Origin: Acidobacteriaceae bacterium
Lineage (GTDB): Bacteria; Acidobacteriota; Terriglobia; Terriglobales; Acidobacteriaceae
DNA: 41,439 nt
Assembly: GCA_003160215.1 (NCBI GenBank)
Contig: PLQW01000006.1
Location: 865 to 42,303, forward strand
Direction of reading: 5' to 3'
Position numbers and translations under genes: made by a program. Under the pieces are notes generated by a model that had not been told where the DNA came from, did no database searches, and saw only the letters and a list, made by a program, of their open reading frames with translations. Shown here one piece after another: positions 27,792-35,958 of this stretch (positions are counted from its first letter, which is position 1; the number at the start of each line of letters is the position of its first letter).

Positions 27792-28490
27792 ATGCCTCTT
27801 GTATACAGCTTGGGTTTCACGCCGATCAAACCGCGGACGTGGCGGGGACGCTATGGAAGAATTCCCGGGGGACTCAGTGTGCTACATCTTCGTCACAACC
27901 AACGTCACAGTGGACCCTGGCCGTACGCACTTATGACCGACGATGAGGACCGAGGCACCTGTTGGGCGCTAGACTCTCCGGACATTGAGAAGCTTGTTAA
28001 AGCAGTACAGAGTGGTAAGCAGATGTTCGGGCACTACGCGAGCGGCTCCTTCCTTGTGAATGAGTACGGCCAAGTGCTCGTACCGGCCAGCGACGGTGAC
28101 GGTCGTTGCGCTTGGGTAGGGACAGTACAAGGTAAGCTGCAGTTTAAGAATCCGTTCGACAAGGATGCCATATACGATCTATCGGACGACCAGGGACTAG
28201 CTCGCGGCATGGTATGGAAGCGACCCTACGTCGGTTCCAAATACAACTGGTCGTATCAGCATGGTATTCACTTTCGAAATGAAGATGACGGCGGCAGATT
28301 CAACACGATCTGCCCCCATCAAGACAACGTTCTGATTGCCGCACTGCAAGAGGTACGCAGTGAGGGGTATATTCGGTTTATTGTGAATCCGCATGGCCTG
28401 GTTTTAACAAAAAAGCAAGTCGACGGCATATGGAAGCCGATCTACGTCGGTCGGTTGAACTATAAACTGTGGTTTGCTAGAGAAGAGTGA
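27792..28490 (+). CDS. Small protein with two repeated NEY-type modules
   Basis: A 232-residue protein of unknown function starting 6 bases after the helicase, with AAAGGG upstream. Two short modules of about 35 residues repeat: GSFLVNEYGQVLVP (from residue 85) and RFIVNPHGLVLTK (from about 195). Each is followed about 10 residues later by a VG strand and a final aromatic residue. The same pattern occurs twice in the next protein and once in the helicase C-terminus. The modules look like small beta units. An internal ATG before TDDEDRG is an alternative start. The function is probably binding, either to the helicase or to nucleic acid, by inference from the shared module. Confidence 0.65.
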   Translation: MPLVYSLGFTPIKPRTWRGRYGRIPGGLSVLHLRHNQRHSGPWPYALMTDDEDRGTCWALDSPDIEKLVKAVQSGKQMFGHYASGSFLVNEYGQVLVPASDGDGRCAWVGTVQGKLQFKNPFDKDAIYDLSDDQGLARGMVWKRPYVGSKYNWSYQHGIHFRNEDDGGRFNTICPHQDNVLIAALQEVRSEGYIRFIVNPHGLVLTKKQVDGIWKPIYVGRLNYKLWFAREE

Positions 28491-28494
28491 GCTT

Positions 28495-29181
28495 ATGCCA
28501 ATCCGTTTTGAAGGTAATTGTCCTTCGGTAGTCCTCAAAACTGGAAAGTACCACGTAAGGCTTCACGGTGGACCAAAAGTCAGCATTCCGCACGATGCAG
28601 ACGAGCTAGAGCGATGGATGCTGTCCTCGAAAGAGCATCCCGCACTGATCGAGATGGTTAATGCCGTGAGAACTGAGATGAATGAGGACCCTGGTGGTGC
28701 CTTTTACATTAACGAATACAAGCAAGTGCTAGTGCCCAACCGACGGGAGAAAGTGTACTACCTAGCTGGCATCTACACAGAACCTCTCCGGTTTTTGTTT
28801 GATGATGGTTCACGCATGGTAACAATCAGCGGTGAACCAATCGACCGAGATGGGAATCCGGTACCCCAGCTCGGTATTTGGCCTGGAATCCGCCAAGGTA
28901 TTCCTTACGTATTGGCGGCCGGTGGCCGCGAGATCTATTACAAGTACTCGCCCCGCCCCGATGTTGAGCGGACTGTGACATTGAGCAAGCACATTGGCGA
29001 CGCGGCTACTGAGAAGATTGCTGCTAGGGTTCGGCAAGTGAAGGGCTTTCAAGGCGGTCGTTTCTACATTAACGAATGGCGTGAGATGTTCGCACCCAGA
29101 GGCGAAGATGATCGAACAGCGTATTACTATGTCGGTCATCTTGACATCGATGAACCATGGTTCCCCAACCCAAATCCTTAA
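28495..29181 (+). CDS. Paralogous small protein with two repeated NEY-type modules
   Basis: Starts at ATG 28495, four bases after the previous stop; the frame's earlier starts lie inside the neighbouring gene. The 228 residues contain two copies of the module: GAFYINEYKQVLVPN (from about 68) and GRFYINEWREMFAPR (from about 188). Both are followed by a YY-x-G strand and an aromatic residue. It is a paralogue of the preceding gene, most similar in the repeats. It is the last gene of the main operon, and 565 bases without a clear gene follow. No catalytic residues were recognised. Confidence 0.65.
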   Translation: MPIRFEGNCPSVVLKTGKYHVRLHGGPKVSIPHDADELERWMLSSKEHPALIEMVNAVRTEMNEDPGGAFYINEYKQVLVPNRREKVYYLAGIYTEPLRFLFDDGSRMVTISGEPIDRDGNPVPQLGIWPGIRQGIPYVLAAGGREIYYKYSPRPDVERTVTLSKHIGDAATEKIAARVRQVKGFQGGRFYINEWREMFAPRGEDDRTAYYYVGHLDIDEPWFPNPNP

Positions 29182-29746
29182 CGGGTCAAGGCGGAAGATC
29201 CATCGGATAACGATCTCAGATGTTCTGGCCTAGGCTGGAATTTCCTGGCGTGACAGCTTGCAACTGAGCGAAGGCGACGACGGACGTTTTGGTGATGTCC
29301 TGATCCAGCTTTTGTCCTAAGCCTGCAGAGTTGTCTGTATATACTTGCACCTCCAGCCGCCAGCACGCAAAGCGCAGAGCCCGCCACAATGAAGTCCTGT
29401 CCCCACTGCCAGATTTCGCCCCTGGCGCCGCTATTTTCCCCGACAACCGCGTTGGGGACTCCCGCCGGAGCAACAACCGCGAACGCTGAGAGCACTCCCA
29501 TTGTGGTCTTTGTCAACGTAATCCAGGTACTTATCGCATTTTGACTCCATAGGCACGTCGTCCCTTGACGCTCAATGGGCGCGGTGGAACCACCCATTGT
29601 AGGACAACCGCAGCCCACTGTTCCGGATCGACTGGGTCCTGGAAGCGGTAGTTGACTTCAATTCGCTTTTTGGCAGTACCTTGATCGCCGTAATCAGTCG
29701 TCTCTTCGCTTGAATCCCGCAACAAAATCACACTTGGAGGAAAACG
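29182..29746 (+). other. 565-base gap between defence operon and PRTRC cassette
   Basis: No gene is supported on either strand and no clear terminator hairpin was seen. Minus-strand frames within 29216-29476 and 29531-29700 give protein-like stretches (for example AGLGQKLDQDITKTSVV) without clear starts, which may be remnants of a decayed gene. The last bases hold the strong ribosome binding site GGAGG of the PRTRC E gene. The gap is a plausible junction between two independently acquired modules. Confidence 0.3.
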
Positions 29747-30202
29747 ATGTTTACAGAACTTATGCCCTTGCTGCGCAAACGCAGGCTGTTGCTGACGATC
29801 TCCCTCGTTGAGGGCTATACGATCAGAGCAACCGTCGTTCCTCAGAAGGCGTCTGACACCGAAGACAACGCCCTCACCACCCCATTGGCAATCACCGGCA
29901 CAGCCGAGGAACTCGATCGAGACCTTCCTCAGCAGCTGGTGGAATTCACTGGGGCGCACCTGCAACTCCAAACCACCCTGGCCTCTGCCAAAGCTGAAAT
30001 GGAAGCGGCTGCAAAAGCGGCCCGCGAAGAGGCACGCAAGAAAACCGCGAAGCCATCCAGCGCGAGCAACTCAACAACGCCAGCTGCACCAGCGGCGGCA
30101 CCTGTCCCTCGGGAACCAGAGGCACCGTCGCTATTTGCGCCACAGGCGCAACCGGAAGCGACAGCCGCACAAGAAGAAGAAGAGGTAGGTGAAGCATCAT
30201 GA
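29747..30202 (+). CDS. PRTRC system protein E
   Basis: A 151-residue protein recognised as PRTRC protein E by its N-terminus (MFTELMPLL, then a beta-strand region with LTISLVEGY and IRATVVPQ) and by its position ahead of protein C. The N-terminal 80 residues form the conserved part. A helical segment and an Ala/Pro/Glu-rich tail follow, probably disordered. GGAGG lies just before the ATG. PRTRC (ParB-related, ThiF-related cassette) sets are mostly found on plasmids and integrative elements. The role of protein E is not known. Its stop overlaps the start of protein C (ATGA). Confidence 0.8.
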   Translation: MFTELMPLLRKRRLLLTISLVEGYTIRATVVPQKASDTEDNALTTPLAITGTAEELDRDLPQQLVEFTGAHLQLQTTLASAKAEMEAAAKAAREEARKKTAKPSSASNSTTPAAPAAAPVPREPEAPSLFAPQAQPEATAAQEEEEVGEAS

Positions 30203-30402
30203 AAATCAACCTTGTCGAACGTGAATTTGTCTACCACGGAACCACCCTGGCCGATCCCAATCCCAACTTCTCGATCGAAGAAGTCCGTTCGTTCTACGCC
30301 ACTCAGTTTCCTGAGCTGACCAACGCAGCCATTACCGGACCTGAAACGGTTGGCGGCCGATTTCGGTACAGCTTCGAGCGCGCCATCGGATCGAAGGGCT
30401 GA
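30199..30402 (+). CDS. PRTRC system protein C, ubiquitin-like
   Basis: A 67-residue protein with the length and order of a beta-grasp fold: an N-terminal hairpin (KINLVEREFVYHG), a helix (SIEEVRSFYATQF) and C-terminal strands (GGRFRYSFERA). It ends in a glycine, as expected of a ubiquitin-like modifier. PRTRC protein C has been grouped with prokaryotic ubiquitin-like proteins; that link is from memory of the family. The ThiF/E1-like and the B (E2-like) proteins downstream would be its activating and conjugating partners. It overlaps protein E by four bases. Confidence 0.8.
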   Translation: MKINLVEREFVYHGTTLADPNPNFSIEEVRSFYATQFPELTNAAITGPETVGGRFRYSFERAIGSKG

Positions 30403-30406
30403 TGAG

Positions 30407-30622
30407 ATGCAGGACACCAACAAACAATCACTGTTACAGGAAATCCGCGAAGCAGAGGGGCGGCAGGACAGCGCCAACCCTCTGACCGGACTGATGCTGA
30501 GGTGGCTCGAATGCAAAGACTCGCAAGAAGCAGGCGGTGCTCTCGCAAGGGCTCTCTCATTGCAAGGAAGCGGAGATCCCGTATTCCCCGGACCGGGTAT
30601 CTGGCCAATCCCGCCAGCCTGA
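30407..30622 (+). CDS. Small protein within PRTRC cassette, unknown
   Basis: A 71-residue frame starting 4 bases after protein C. Its first 45 residues (MQDTNKQSLLQEIREAEGRQ onward) look like a helical protein rather than random translation. It overlaps the tentative start of protein F by about 110 bases in another frame. Either it is a small separate gene, or protein F starts later and the overlap is smaller. It is not a recognised PRTRC component. Confidence 0.4.
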   Translation: MQDTNKQSLLQEIREAEGRQDSANPLTGLMLRWLECKDSQEAGGALARALSLQGSGDPVFPGPGIWPIPPA

Positions 30623-31623
30623 TCGGAATTCCCCGGATCGAACCAGTTCACGTGGGCAATAAGATCGGTTTTGGGTCGTCCGCTCTTACCGTGCTGGCCC
30701 AGACCCTGGTGGAAATCGACCAGGCCAATGAGTCAGATTGGATTGCGGCAGAGAAAAACCCCTCCACTTTAGTCGAGCACGTACTTCGCCGTTTCTTAGC
30801 CGACGGTGGCCAATCCATCATCGCTGAACACTTCGAGCTTTCTCTGACGCTTGGGGAAGCAATCGTCGACAGCGTGTACGGCGAGGCGGAGCCAACCTGC
30901 CCTGGACAGCTCTTCTTCGTTCTCAATACGGAGTCATCCCTTGCTTTGGGCGTGGGCGACGCGATCGCAGAACTGGAAGCGGCCCAGGCCGGTATGGGAC
31001 AGGCGTTTTACGACGAGCTGCGTAAGGCCCTATACCGCTGGATCCGCGTCTATGACGACATGGACGCCCGGGAACGCATCGAGCAAATGACCGAGTGGGC
31101 CGAGGGAGAGGAGGATCCTGAGTCTTACGAGGTCCCAAACCTCGAACAGGATCTTCCGCCCTGCTTGTCCGACAAGCAACGTTCCGACACGGCTCGGCCT
31201 CTCGCGTCGTTTCCAGTTCCTGCTCGCCCATGGTTGAAGGAACTGGTCGAAACCACAATCGAGTTACAGACGGTTTCCCACTCGATCGAACGGCCAAAGG
31301 TCGACGAGGAGTGGATGGAACGGGAGCGCCATTACCACTCGCTCGATCTACCGCTGCCCGCTGTCTTGCTTTACTTCCGGGCGGGCGATGCAGTCATGGC
31401 GTGTTTTGACGACGAATGCGAACACTGGGGTCAGGAGACCCCGGAACCCAACCTGATCATTCCGCTCCAACCGGACGACCCCGCCAGCGTGCGCCGGGCT
31501 TTAGCTGTCATCGAGACGCTCATGAAGGTGCTTGTGCTCACGGTGCGGATCAAGAACATTGTCGAGAGTCGGGAGAAATCAAAATGCGATTCAGTATCGA
31601 TGTCGGAAGCGAACTCGACTTGA
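30511..31623 (+). CDS. PRTRC system protein F (start uncertain)
   Basis: Identified from cassette position and from size (about 370 residues here), with a conserved-looking helical middle and a C-terminal beta/alpha part (LPAVLLYFRAGDAVMACFDDE). The ATG at 30511 gives a very basic N-terminus that overlaps the small upstream frame and may not be used. A GTG at 30652, just after IPRIEPVH, is a credible alternative that removes the overlap. No catalytic motif was recognised. Its 3' end overlaps the protein B gene by 40 bases. The F assignment rests more on context than on motifs. Confidence 0.65.
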   Translation: MQRLARSRRCSRKGSLIARKRRSRIPRTGYLANPASLIGIPRIEPVHVGNKIGFGSSALTVLAQTLVEIDQANESDWIAAEKNPSTLVEHVLRRFLADGGQSIIAEHFELSLTLGEAIVDSVYGEAEPTCPGQLFFVLNTESSLALGVGDAIAELEAAQAGMGQAFYDELRKALYRWIRVYDDMDARERIEQMTEWAEGEEDPESYEVPNLEQDLPPCLSDKQRSDTARPLASFPVPARPWLKELVETTIELQTVSHSIERPKVDEEWMERERHYHSLDLPLPAVLLYFRAGDAVMACFDDECEHWGQETPEPNLIIPLQPDDPASVRRALAVIETLMKVLVLTVRIKNIVESREKSKCDSVSMSEANST

Positions 31624-32303
31624 AGCTGTACCAGGCCGTGCTCCTTTACAAGAACGATCACGGAAACCGTTATATGGCCACCGTCCACGGCGTGGTGCAG
31701 CAAAACGGCGATGGGAGTCCTGTCCTTGGTGCCGGACAGCTGCTCAGTACGGCAAGCCTGAGGGAGTTAGCCAGACAACTGGGTACGGGTTGCCCGGTAG
31801 AGTTCCTGCCAGACCATATCGTCGCGCGAACGCCCGACCTGCTGGCGTGGTGGACGCCGGCGGCGGTGCGGCCAATGTTTTTCCGCGATGGTTCGGAACT
31901 TGAAGGCATCTCCGGCAAGCGGCTTCCCCACCCGGCCTTGCTGTTCGTCGTGCGCAGCAATGTGTTGTACGTTCGCGCGCTTTTTGCCAGCCGAAAGCCG
32001 CGTCCAGACAGCAAATTGGCCGCAGCGCCCTACTGGAACATAGATAGTAACGGCGCAGTCTGTGCCGGAACCATGCGGGTGCCGAAATCGTTAACCGTGA
32101 CCTCGATCGCCGCTTGGCAGCAAGCCTTCTTCCAAAGCGAATTCACCCATCCGGGCGGCGGTGGACGCTTAACAAAGCGGCGTGGCGGAACGACTGCGCT
32201 TTGGAGGTGCCTGGCAGGGAAGCAGCGGTTCCCGATTTCGACGCTCATCGGGCAGGAGCCGCTAGACCAGTACCTGAAGAAGTTGGAGGCAGGGAGACGA
32301 TGA
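31584..32303 (+). CDS. PRTRC system protein B, E2-like family
   Basis: A 239-residue protein starting at ATG 31584 (frame open further upstream inside protein F, not used). Features of PRTRC B include an N-terminal strand with AVLLYKN, a LPDHIVARTPDLLAWWTPA segment, the sequence PHPALLFVV, and a W-x6-F-type end. The family has been linked to prokaryotic E2 (ubiquitin-conjugating-like) domains; an active-site Cys may be C-A-G in NGAVCAG. It would accept the ubiquitin-like C protein from ThiF. The stop overlaps the ThiF start (ATGA). Confidence 0.75.
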   Translation: MRFSIDVGSELDLKLYQAVLLYKNDHGNRYMATVHGVVQQNGDGSPVLGAGQLLSTASLRELARQLGTGCPVEFLPDHIVARTPDLLAWWTPAAVRPMFFRDGSELEGISGKRLPHPALLFVVRSNVLYVRALFASRKPRPDSKLAAAPYWNIDSNGAVCAGTMRVPKSLTVTSIAAWQQAFFQSEFTHPGGGGRLTKRRGGTTALWRCLAGKQRFPISTLIGQEPLDQYLKKLEAGRR

Positions 32304-33049
32304 TACACAAGCTCGATCCGCAGTTGCTCGAACGGCCGATTCGCATCCTTGTGGTTGGGTGCGGTGGCAACGGCAGCGCGATCGTTTCCGGACTCCCTTA
32401 TCTTCACCAGGCCATGCTGGCCTTCGGCCACCCTGGCGGCCTGCAGGTGACCTTAATTGATCCCGACACGGTCAGCGAAACCAACTGTGTCCGCCAGCCG
32501 TTCTGCCGAACGGAGATCGGTTTCCCGAAAGCCATCGTGCTGGCACACCGGACAAATCTCTTCTGGGGTCTCAACTGGCAGGGCATGCAGGCACAGATAC
32601 AGCAAATCGCCAAGAACGCAGAGGTTGATCTCGTGATTGGATGTGTAGATACGCGCAAAGCGCGGCGTGCTATCGACAAGTGGGCGCTGCATTCCCGAGT
32701 TCTGTACTGGCTTGACCTCGGCAACAACGCATCCAGCGGACAATTCATCCTTGGGCAGCCTAAGAACCGAGTGAATCACAAGAGGAAGAACCGCCTGCCG
32801 TCGGTCACGGAGCTTTTTCCGGAAATCGCCACACGAAATGTAAAAGATGACGGTCAGCCATCTTGCAGCGCGGCAGAAGCGTTAACCCGGCAAGAACCCT
32901 TCATCAACCAGAATCTCGCCTATCAAGCATTGGGAATGCTCACGCAACTTCTGCGCCATGGCTCTGTTTCGTATCAAGGCGGATTCTGCAACCTATCAAC
33001 CGGGCAGGTTGCGCCCATGCCGATTCGCGCGGCCTCCGCCGATCTTTAA
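32300..33049 (+). CDS. PRTRC system ThiF/E1-like adenylyltransferase
   Basis: A 249-residue ThiF/E1-superfamily protein. The nucleotide-binding GCGGNGSA loop (20-27) is followed by DPDTVSETNCVRQPF, matching the E1 pattern D-x-D-x-V-x3-N-x2-RQ. C189 in PSCSAAEA is in the place of the catalytic cysteine. It should adenylate the C-terminal glycine of the ubiquitin-like protein C. GGGAG precedes the overlapping ATG. ParB, A (JAB-like) and D components of a complete PRTRC set are not in the window, so the cassette is partial or continues elsewhere. Confidence 0.85.
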   Translation: MIHKLDPQLLERPIRILVVGCGGNGSAIVSGLPYLHQAMLAFGHPGGLQVTLIDPDTVSETNCVRQPFCRTEIGFPKAIVLAHRTNLFWGLNWQGMQAQIQQIAKNAEVDLVIGCVDTRKARRAIDKWALHSRVLYWLDLGNNASSGQFILGQPKNRVNHKRKNRLPSVTELFPEIATRNVKDDGQPSCSAAEALTRQEPFINQNLAYQALGMLTQLLRHGSVSYQGGFCNLSTGQVAPMPIRAASADL

Positions 33050-33086
33050 CTTAACCGCATTGGCTACCTGACTCTGGTTACCGCGC

Positions 33087-34652
33087 CTAGAAAAACGCGG
33101 GAAGAGTCCTCATCGCAACTTTCGCTAAGTTCCGAGCAATTGGGATGTCCAACTTGAGCCGGACGAAATCTTCGTTGCTGTCTGGATCGATGAAAGGCTT
33201 GCGGAATACATGCACGACAGCAGACCTGCAGTTGTAATCGAGGTAGTCGGCAACGCTAGGGTGTCGCTTCAAGATATTTCTGACCCGCTCGCGCTCGAGG
33301 GGCAGAAGCGCCGCCTCTTTCTCTACCCAAGCGAGTCGCGCATCTTTCTTCGGGAAAACTACCTCTATGACTTTCCAATAATTTAAAAACGCGTAGAAGA
33401 CGCTCCGAGCATTGACTGCTTCGCGATATATTGACAGCAAGAGCTTCTCAGTTGGCCCAATCAACCCGGCATTAGTGTGAATCGGGGCTGTGGGCTCGAC
33501 CTTCAGCGAGAAGATGGAGCGAGGGGAAATGATTAATGGCAGCGCGCGCTTCGCTCCACCGATGGGTCCGCTCTTTATGGCGACCGGAGTTCCATGCTCC
33601 CAAACCATAACACTCAAGAATCGATTCAAATCTTCCCCGGCAACCGACCAGTTCTCATCTTTTCGCAAGCCAACACTTACTCTAGTATCAGATTCGAGCG
33701 AGGCGTTTATCCACCGAAATTCCCTGCCTTCGAACCGCAGGACAACAACCTCTTCCTCACCAATGCGTAGGTTTGTGTCTAACGCAAAGTCCGCTTGCAT
33801 GACAAACTCCGGACCCAATTGGCATTCGCTGCCGTCTGGAAGCCGTGCCGTCCGAAATGGCTCAATCTTAAGAGTGTCTGTAATGGCAGCCAAAAAATCG
33901 CCAGCGAGCCATTGCGGATCACAGAAATTTGACCAAGGGCGCCATATCACCGTCCTTACAGGGTGCCATTGCAGGAGTGACCATCGATGGCTCAAAGATG
34001 GCCATTTACGATCTTGGACTATCGCTTTCATTGAAGTTGGGTAATGCTCCCGATGAGCTACATAGTCTTCAGACACCGCCAGCAAAGCAAACAACTGCAA
34101 GAACTGACGTATTGTTCCAAAGTCACGCGCTACCTGTTCCGTGAGAAAGTCTAGCCTTGTTTCCTGAAGCGTCTTCGCGCCTATGACCTGATATACAGAT
34201 CCGTCTTCGTTCTTGTAGTACTTTCCGTCCTCTCCGCGCCAAATTTGATCTCTATCTCCCAGTTCCTTCTGAAATGATCGAGACCACCCAGACAGGTCGT
34301 CAATATCAGCAAAGATGCGATCCCTTAAAGCTCTCCATGCCACATCGGGCGGAGCGTTCAACATGAGTCGCATCATTTCGATCCGCGTCCTGACCGATGG
34401 CGTGTCGCGACCATCCTCTGTCAGATAGAGACTTAGAAAGAAACTCCAAATCTTTTCTACGTCTTGAACGGAAGCCTCAGGCGACAGATGCAGTCGGCCT
34501 GAATTGCGCAAGGACTCAAGAACATCATCTATAGGCTCCTGCGTGAGCCGTGTCAGCACATTGCGTGCCATCTCAGGAAGGACATTGGGCAATACGTATC
34601 CACTTCCGTTATCGTAAATGGCGAACGGTGATTCGAGGTCGGTGAATTGCAT
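33087..34652 (-). CDS. HEPN-domain-like protein (521 residues)
   Basis: The gene converges on ThiF and is unrelated to the PRTRC set. The first 370 residues are unrecognised (mixed alpha/beta, several Trp). The C-terminal 130 residues look like an Apea- or MauJ-type HEPN domain: a helix with FYAFLNYWKVIEVVF, then a helix with the motif CRSAVVHVF, where R476 and H481 form the R-x4-H of HEPN ribonucleases. Such proteins often act as RNA-cutting toxins or defence effectors. The ATG at 34652 faces a 385-base divergent gap. The HEPN call is moderate; RNase activity is inference. Confidence 0.65.
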   Translation of the reverse strand: MQFTDLESPFAIYDNGSGYVLPNVLPEMARNVLTRLTQEPIDDVLESLRNSGRLHLSPEASVQDVEKIWSFFLSLYLTEDGRDTPSVRTRIEMMRLMLNAPPDVAWRALRDRIFADIDDLSGWSRSFQKELGDRDQIWRGEDGKYYKNEDGSVYQVIGAKTLQETRLDFLTEQVARDFGTIRQFLQLFALLAVSEDYVAHREHYPTSMKAIVQDRKWPSLSHRWSLLQWHPVRTVIWRPWSNFCDPQWLAGDFLAAITDTLKIEPFRTARLPDGSECQLGPEFVMQADFALDTNLRIGEEEVVVLRFEGREFRWINASLESDTRVSVGLRKDENWSVAGEDLNRFLSVMVWEHGTPVAIKSGPIGGAKRALPLIISPRSIFSLKVEPTAPIHTNAGLIGPTEKLLLSIYREAVNARSVFYAFLNYWKVIEVVFPKKDARLAWVEKEAALLPLERERVRNILKRHPSVADYLDYNCRSAVVHVFRKPFIDPDSNEDFVRLKLDIPIARNLAKVAMRTLPAFF

Positions 34653-35037
34653 TTGTCGTTCTCGTGCGCACTAAGTTGTGAATGCAACTCGTAATCCTAC
34701 GCTTTGAACGGCGCTGCGTGCACTTCGAGAGTTTTCGGCGATTACGGGCGACTCAGCACGAGAGCGGTTAACGAACCGCGAGACTGGCACGGACTCATCT
34801 GTTGGATCGCCGACCATTATTTCCAGGACGCGACAGCAGAGGTTGCTTCGATGCCATTCTCGTCCAGGCGCGAAGTCACCGCGGGCGATTCGTAGATGGG
34901 GTCTGAAATTCATGAACGCCCGTTCCCCACCCGTTATTTGAGGGATGGCGGAGGGAAGCCGATTCTGATCCTGAACTCGACAAGCTGCTCCGCAAGGCAT
35001 TGTGCCTTGGCGTCCGAGGCATGATAAGCTGTGCGCC
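34653..35037 (+). other. Divergent intergenic region, 385 bases
   Basis: Lies between the HEPN-like gene (minus) and the GIY-YIG gene (plus) and must hold both promoters. No strong sigma-70 boxes, terminator or repeat was seen. GCGGTTAACGAACCGC at about 34765-34780 is a short imperfect palindrome that could be an operator. Short frames on both strands here look non-coding. Confidence 0.25.
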
Positions 35038-35889
35038 GTGACGCTCGGGTTAGTCGATATTCTGAAAATTGCGGGCTTTGATCCAAGTGTGGCTACGAAA
35101 CTGGTGCGTCACCAAGATCGTAGGTACCCCGTGGAGGAGCTTCGTCGGCACGACTGGCTTGAGCTCTACCAAAGCTATCAGGCGAAACCCAAATTTCATC
35201 TCGCGAAGCAGATCGTTTCTTTCTGCGGATTGTCTGGAACACGCGCAGTCTTTCACGGTGTGTATAGGGTTTTGGGCCACCGCCCAGCCAAGGAAGGACC
35301 CGTTCCTCCTTCATGTGGTTGGTCGCAGGAATGGAACCGTACGGCGCAATTCTATTACGATCTGGAGCGCGATACTCGTTTCGATGACCTTCGTGGTCGC
35401 GTGATCATTGACTGGGGTCCGGGTACGCTAGCGTGGGTTCAGAAACTCGACAATAAACCAGTACTGGAAATCCTGCCGCCAGGCCGCAAGCTTGATCCCT
35501 TTGACGACTATTTGGAATTCAGTCTCACGCACACCGAACTGAAAGACCTATTCGACAACGAGGAGGCTCATCGGGATTGGCGAATACCCCTGGGCGCTGT
35601 TGGCGGCGTTTATTTGATTCTCGCCCAAGGGTCGGGCGACTTGTACATCGGCAGTGCTTACGGTGAGAGCGGGATCTGGGGCCGCTGGCGGTATTATGCA
35701 ATCTCGGGCGATGGAGGCAATGTCCGGCTTCGAGAATTGATTAAGAGAGATTCAGCCTACCCGGAACAGTTCCGGTTCTCGGTGCTTCAGATTCTGCCGA
35801 AGACGATGGCTCGCGATGAAGTTCTGAAGCGCGAAACGCTGTATAAGCGCAAACTCGGCACGCGCGCTACCGGCCTCAACTCAAATTAG
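35038..35889 (+). CDS. GIY-YIG nuclease family protein
   Basis: A 283-residue protein with a C-terminal GIY-YIG nuclease domain. GGVYLILAQ (189-197) and DLYIGSAYG (from about 201) form the two signature strands, a WGRWRYYA segment carries the conserved Arg, and E near VLKRETLYKRKL is the metal-binding acid. The N-terminal 180 residues are a separate domain found in a family of longer GIY-YIG proteins, with KLVRHQDRR. The start is taken as GTG at 35038 to match family N-termini; a GTG at 35002 is the alternative. The domain cuts DNA in phage, repair and restriction proteins. The role here is unknown. Confidence 0.8.
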   Translation: MTLGLVDILKIAGFDPSVATKLVRHQDRRYPVEELRRHDWLELYQSYQAKPKFHLAKQIVSFCGLSGTRAVFHGVYRVLGHRPAKEGPVPPSCGWSQEWNRTAQFYYDLERDTRFDDLRGRVIIDWGPGTLAWVQKLDNKPVLEILPPGRKLDPFDDYLEFSLTHTELKDLFDNEEAHRDWRIPLGAVGGVYLILAQGSGDLYIGSAYGESGIWGRWRYYAISGDGGNVRLRELIKRDSAYPEQFRFSVLQILPKTMARDEVLKRETLYKRKLGTRATGLNSN

Positions 35890-35958
35890 CACGATAGCTA
35901 CGCAAGGGGATTTGGAGAAGTTAAGATATTCTCTGGGCGCACCATTCGAAAGGAATCC

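Noticed and set aside
9415-29181. Assignment of the main operon to BREX
   Set aside because: No PglZ phosphatase-like gene and no BrxL/BrxA/BrxB could be recognised, although the large NTPase resembles BrxC in size.
9415-29181. Assignment to DISARM or classic type I restriction
   Set aside because: No DrmB (DUF1998) was recognised, and the helicase is not fused to a nuclease as in HsdR.
29178-29971. Minus-strand frames spanning the gap before PRTRC E
   Set aside because: They overlap the well-supported protein E or lack starts and recognisable domains; noted only as possible remnants.
30350-30406. Upstream start for the small PRTRC-linked frame
   Set aside because: It lies inside the protein C gene; ATG 30407 follows the protein C stop directly.
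34671-35000. Minus-strand frame in the divergent region
   Set aside because: There is no recognisable domain, and the frame would leave no promoter space for the HEPN-like gene.
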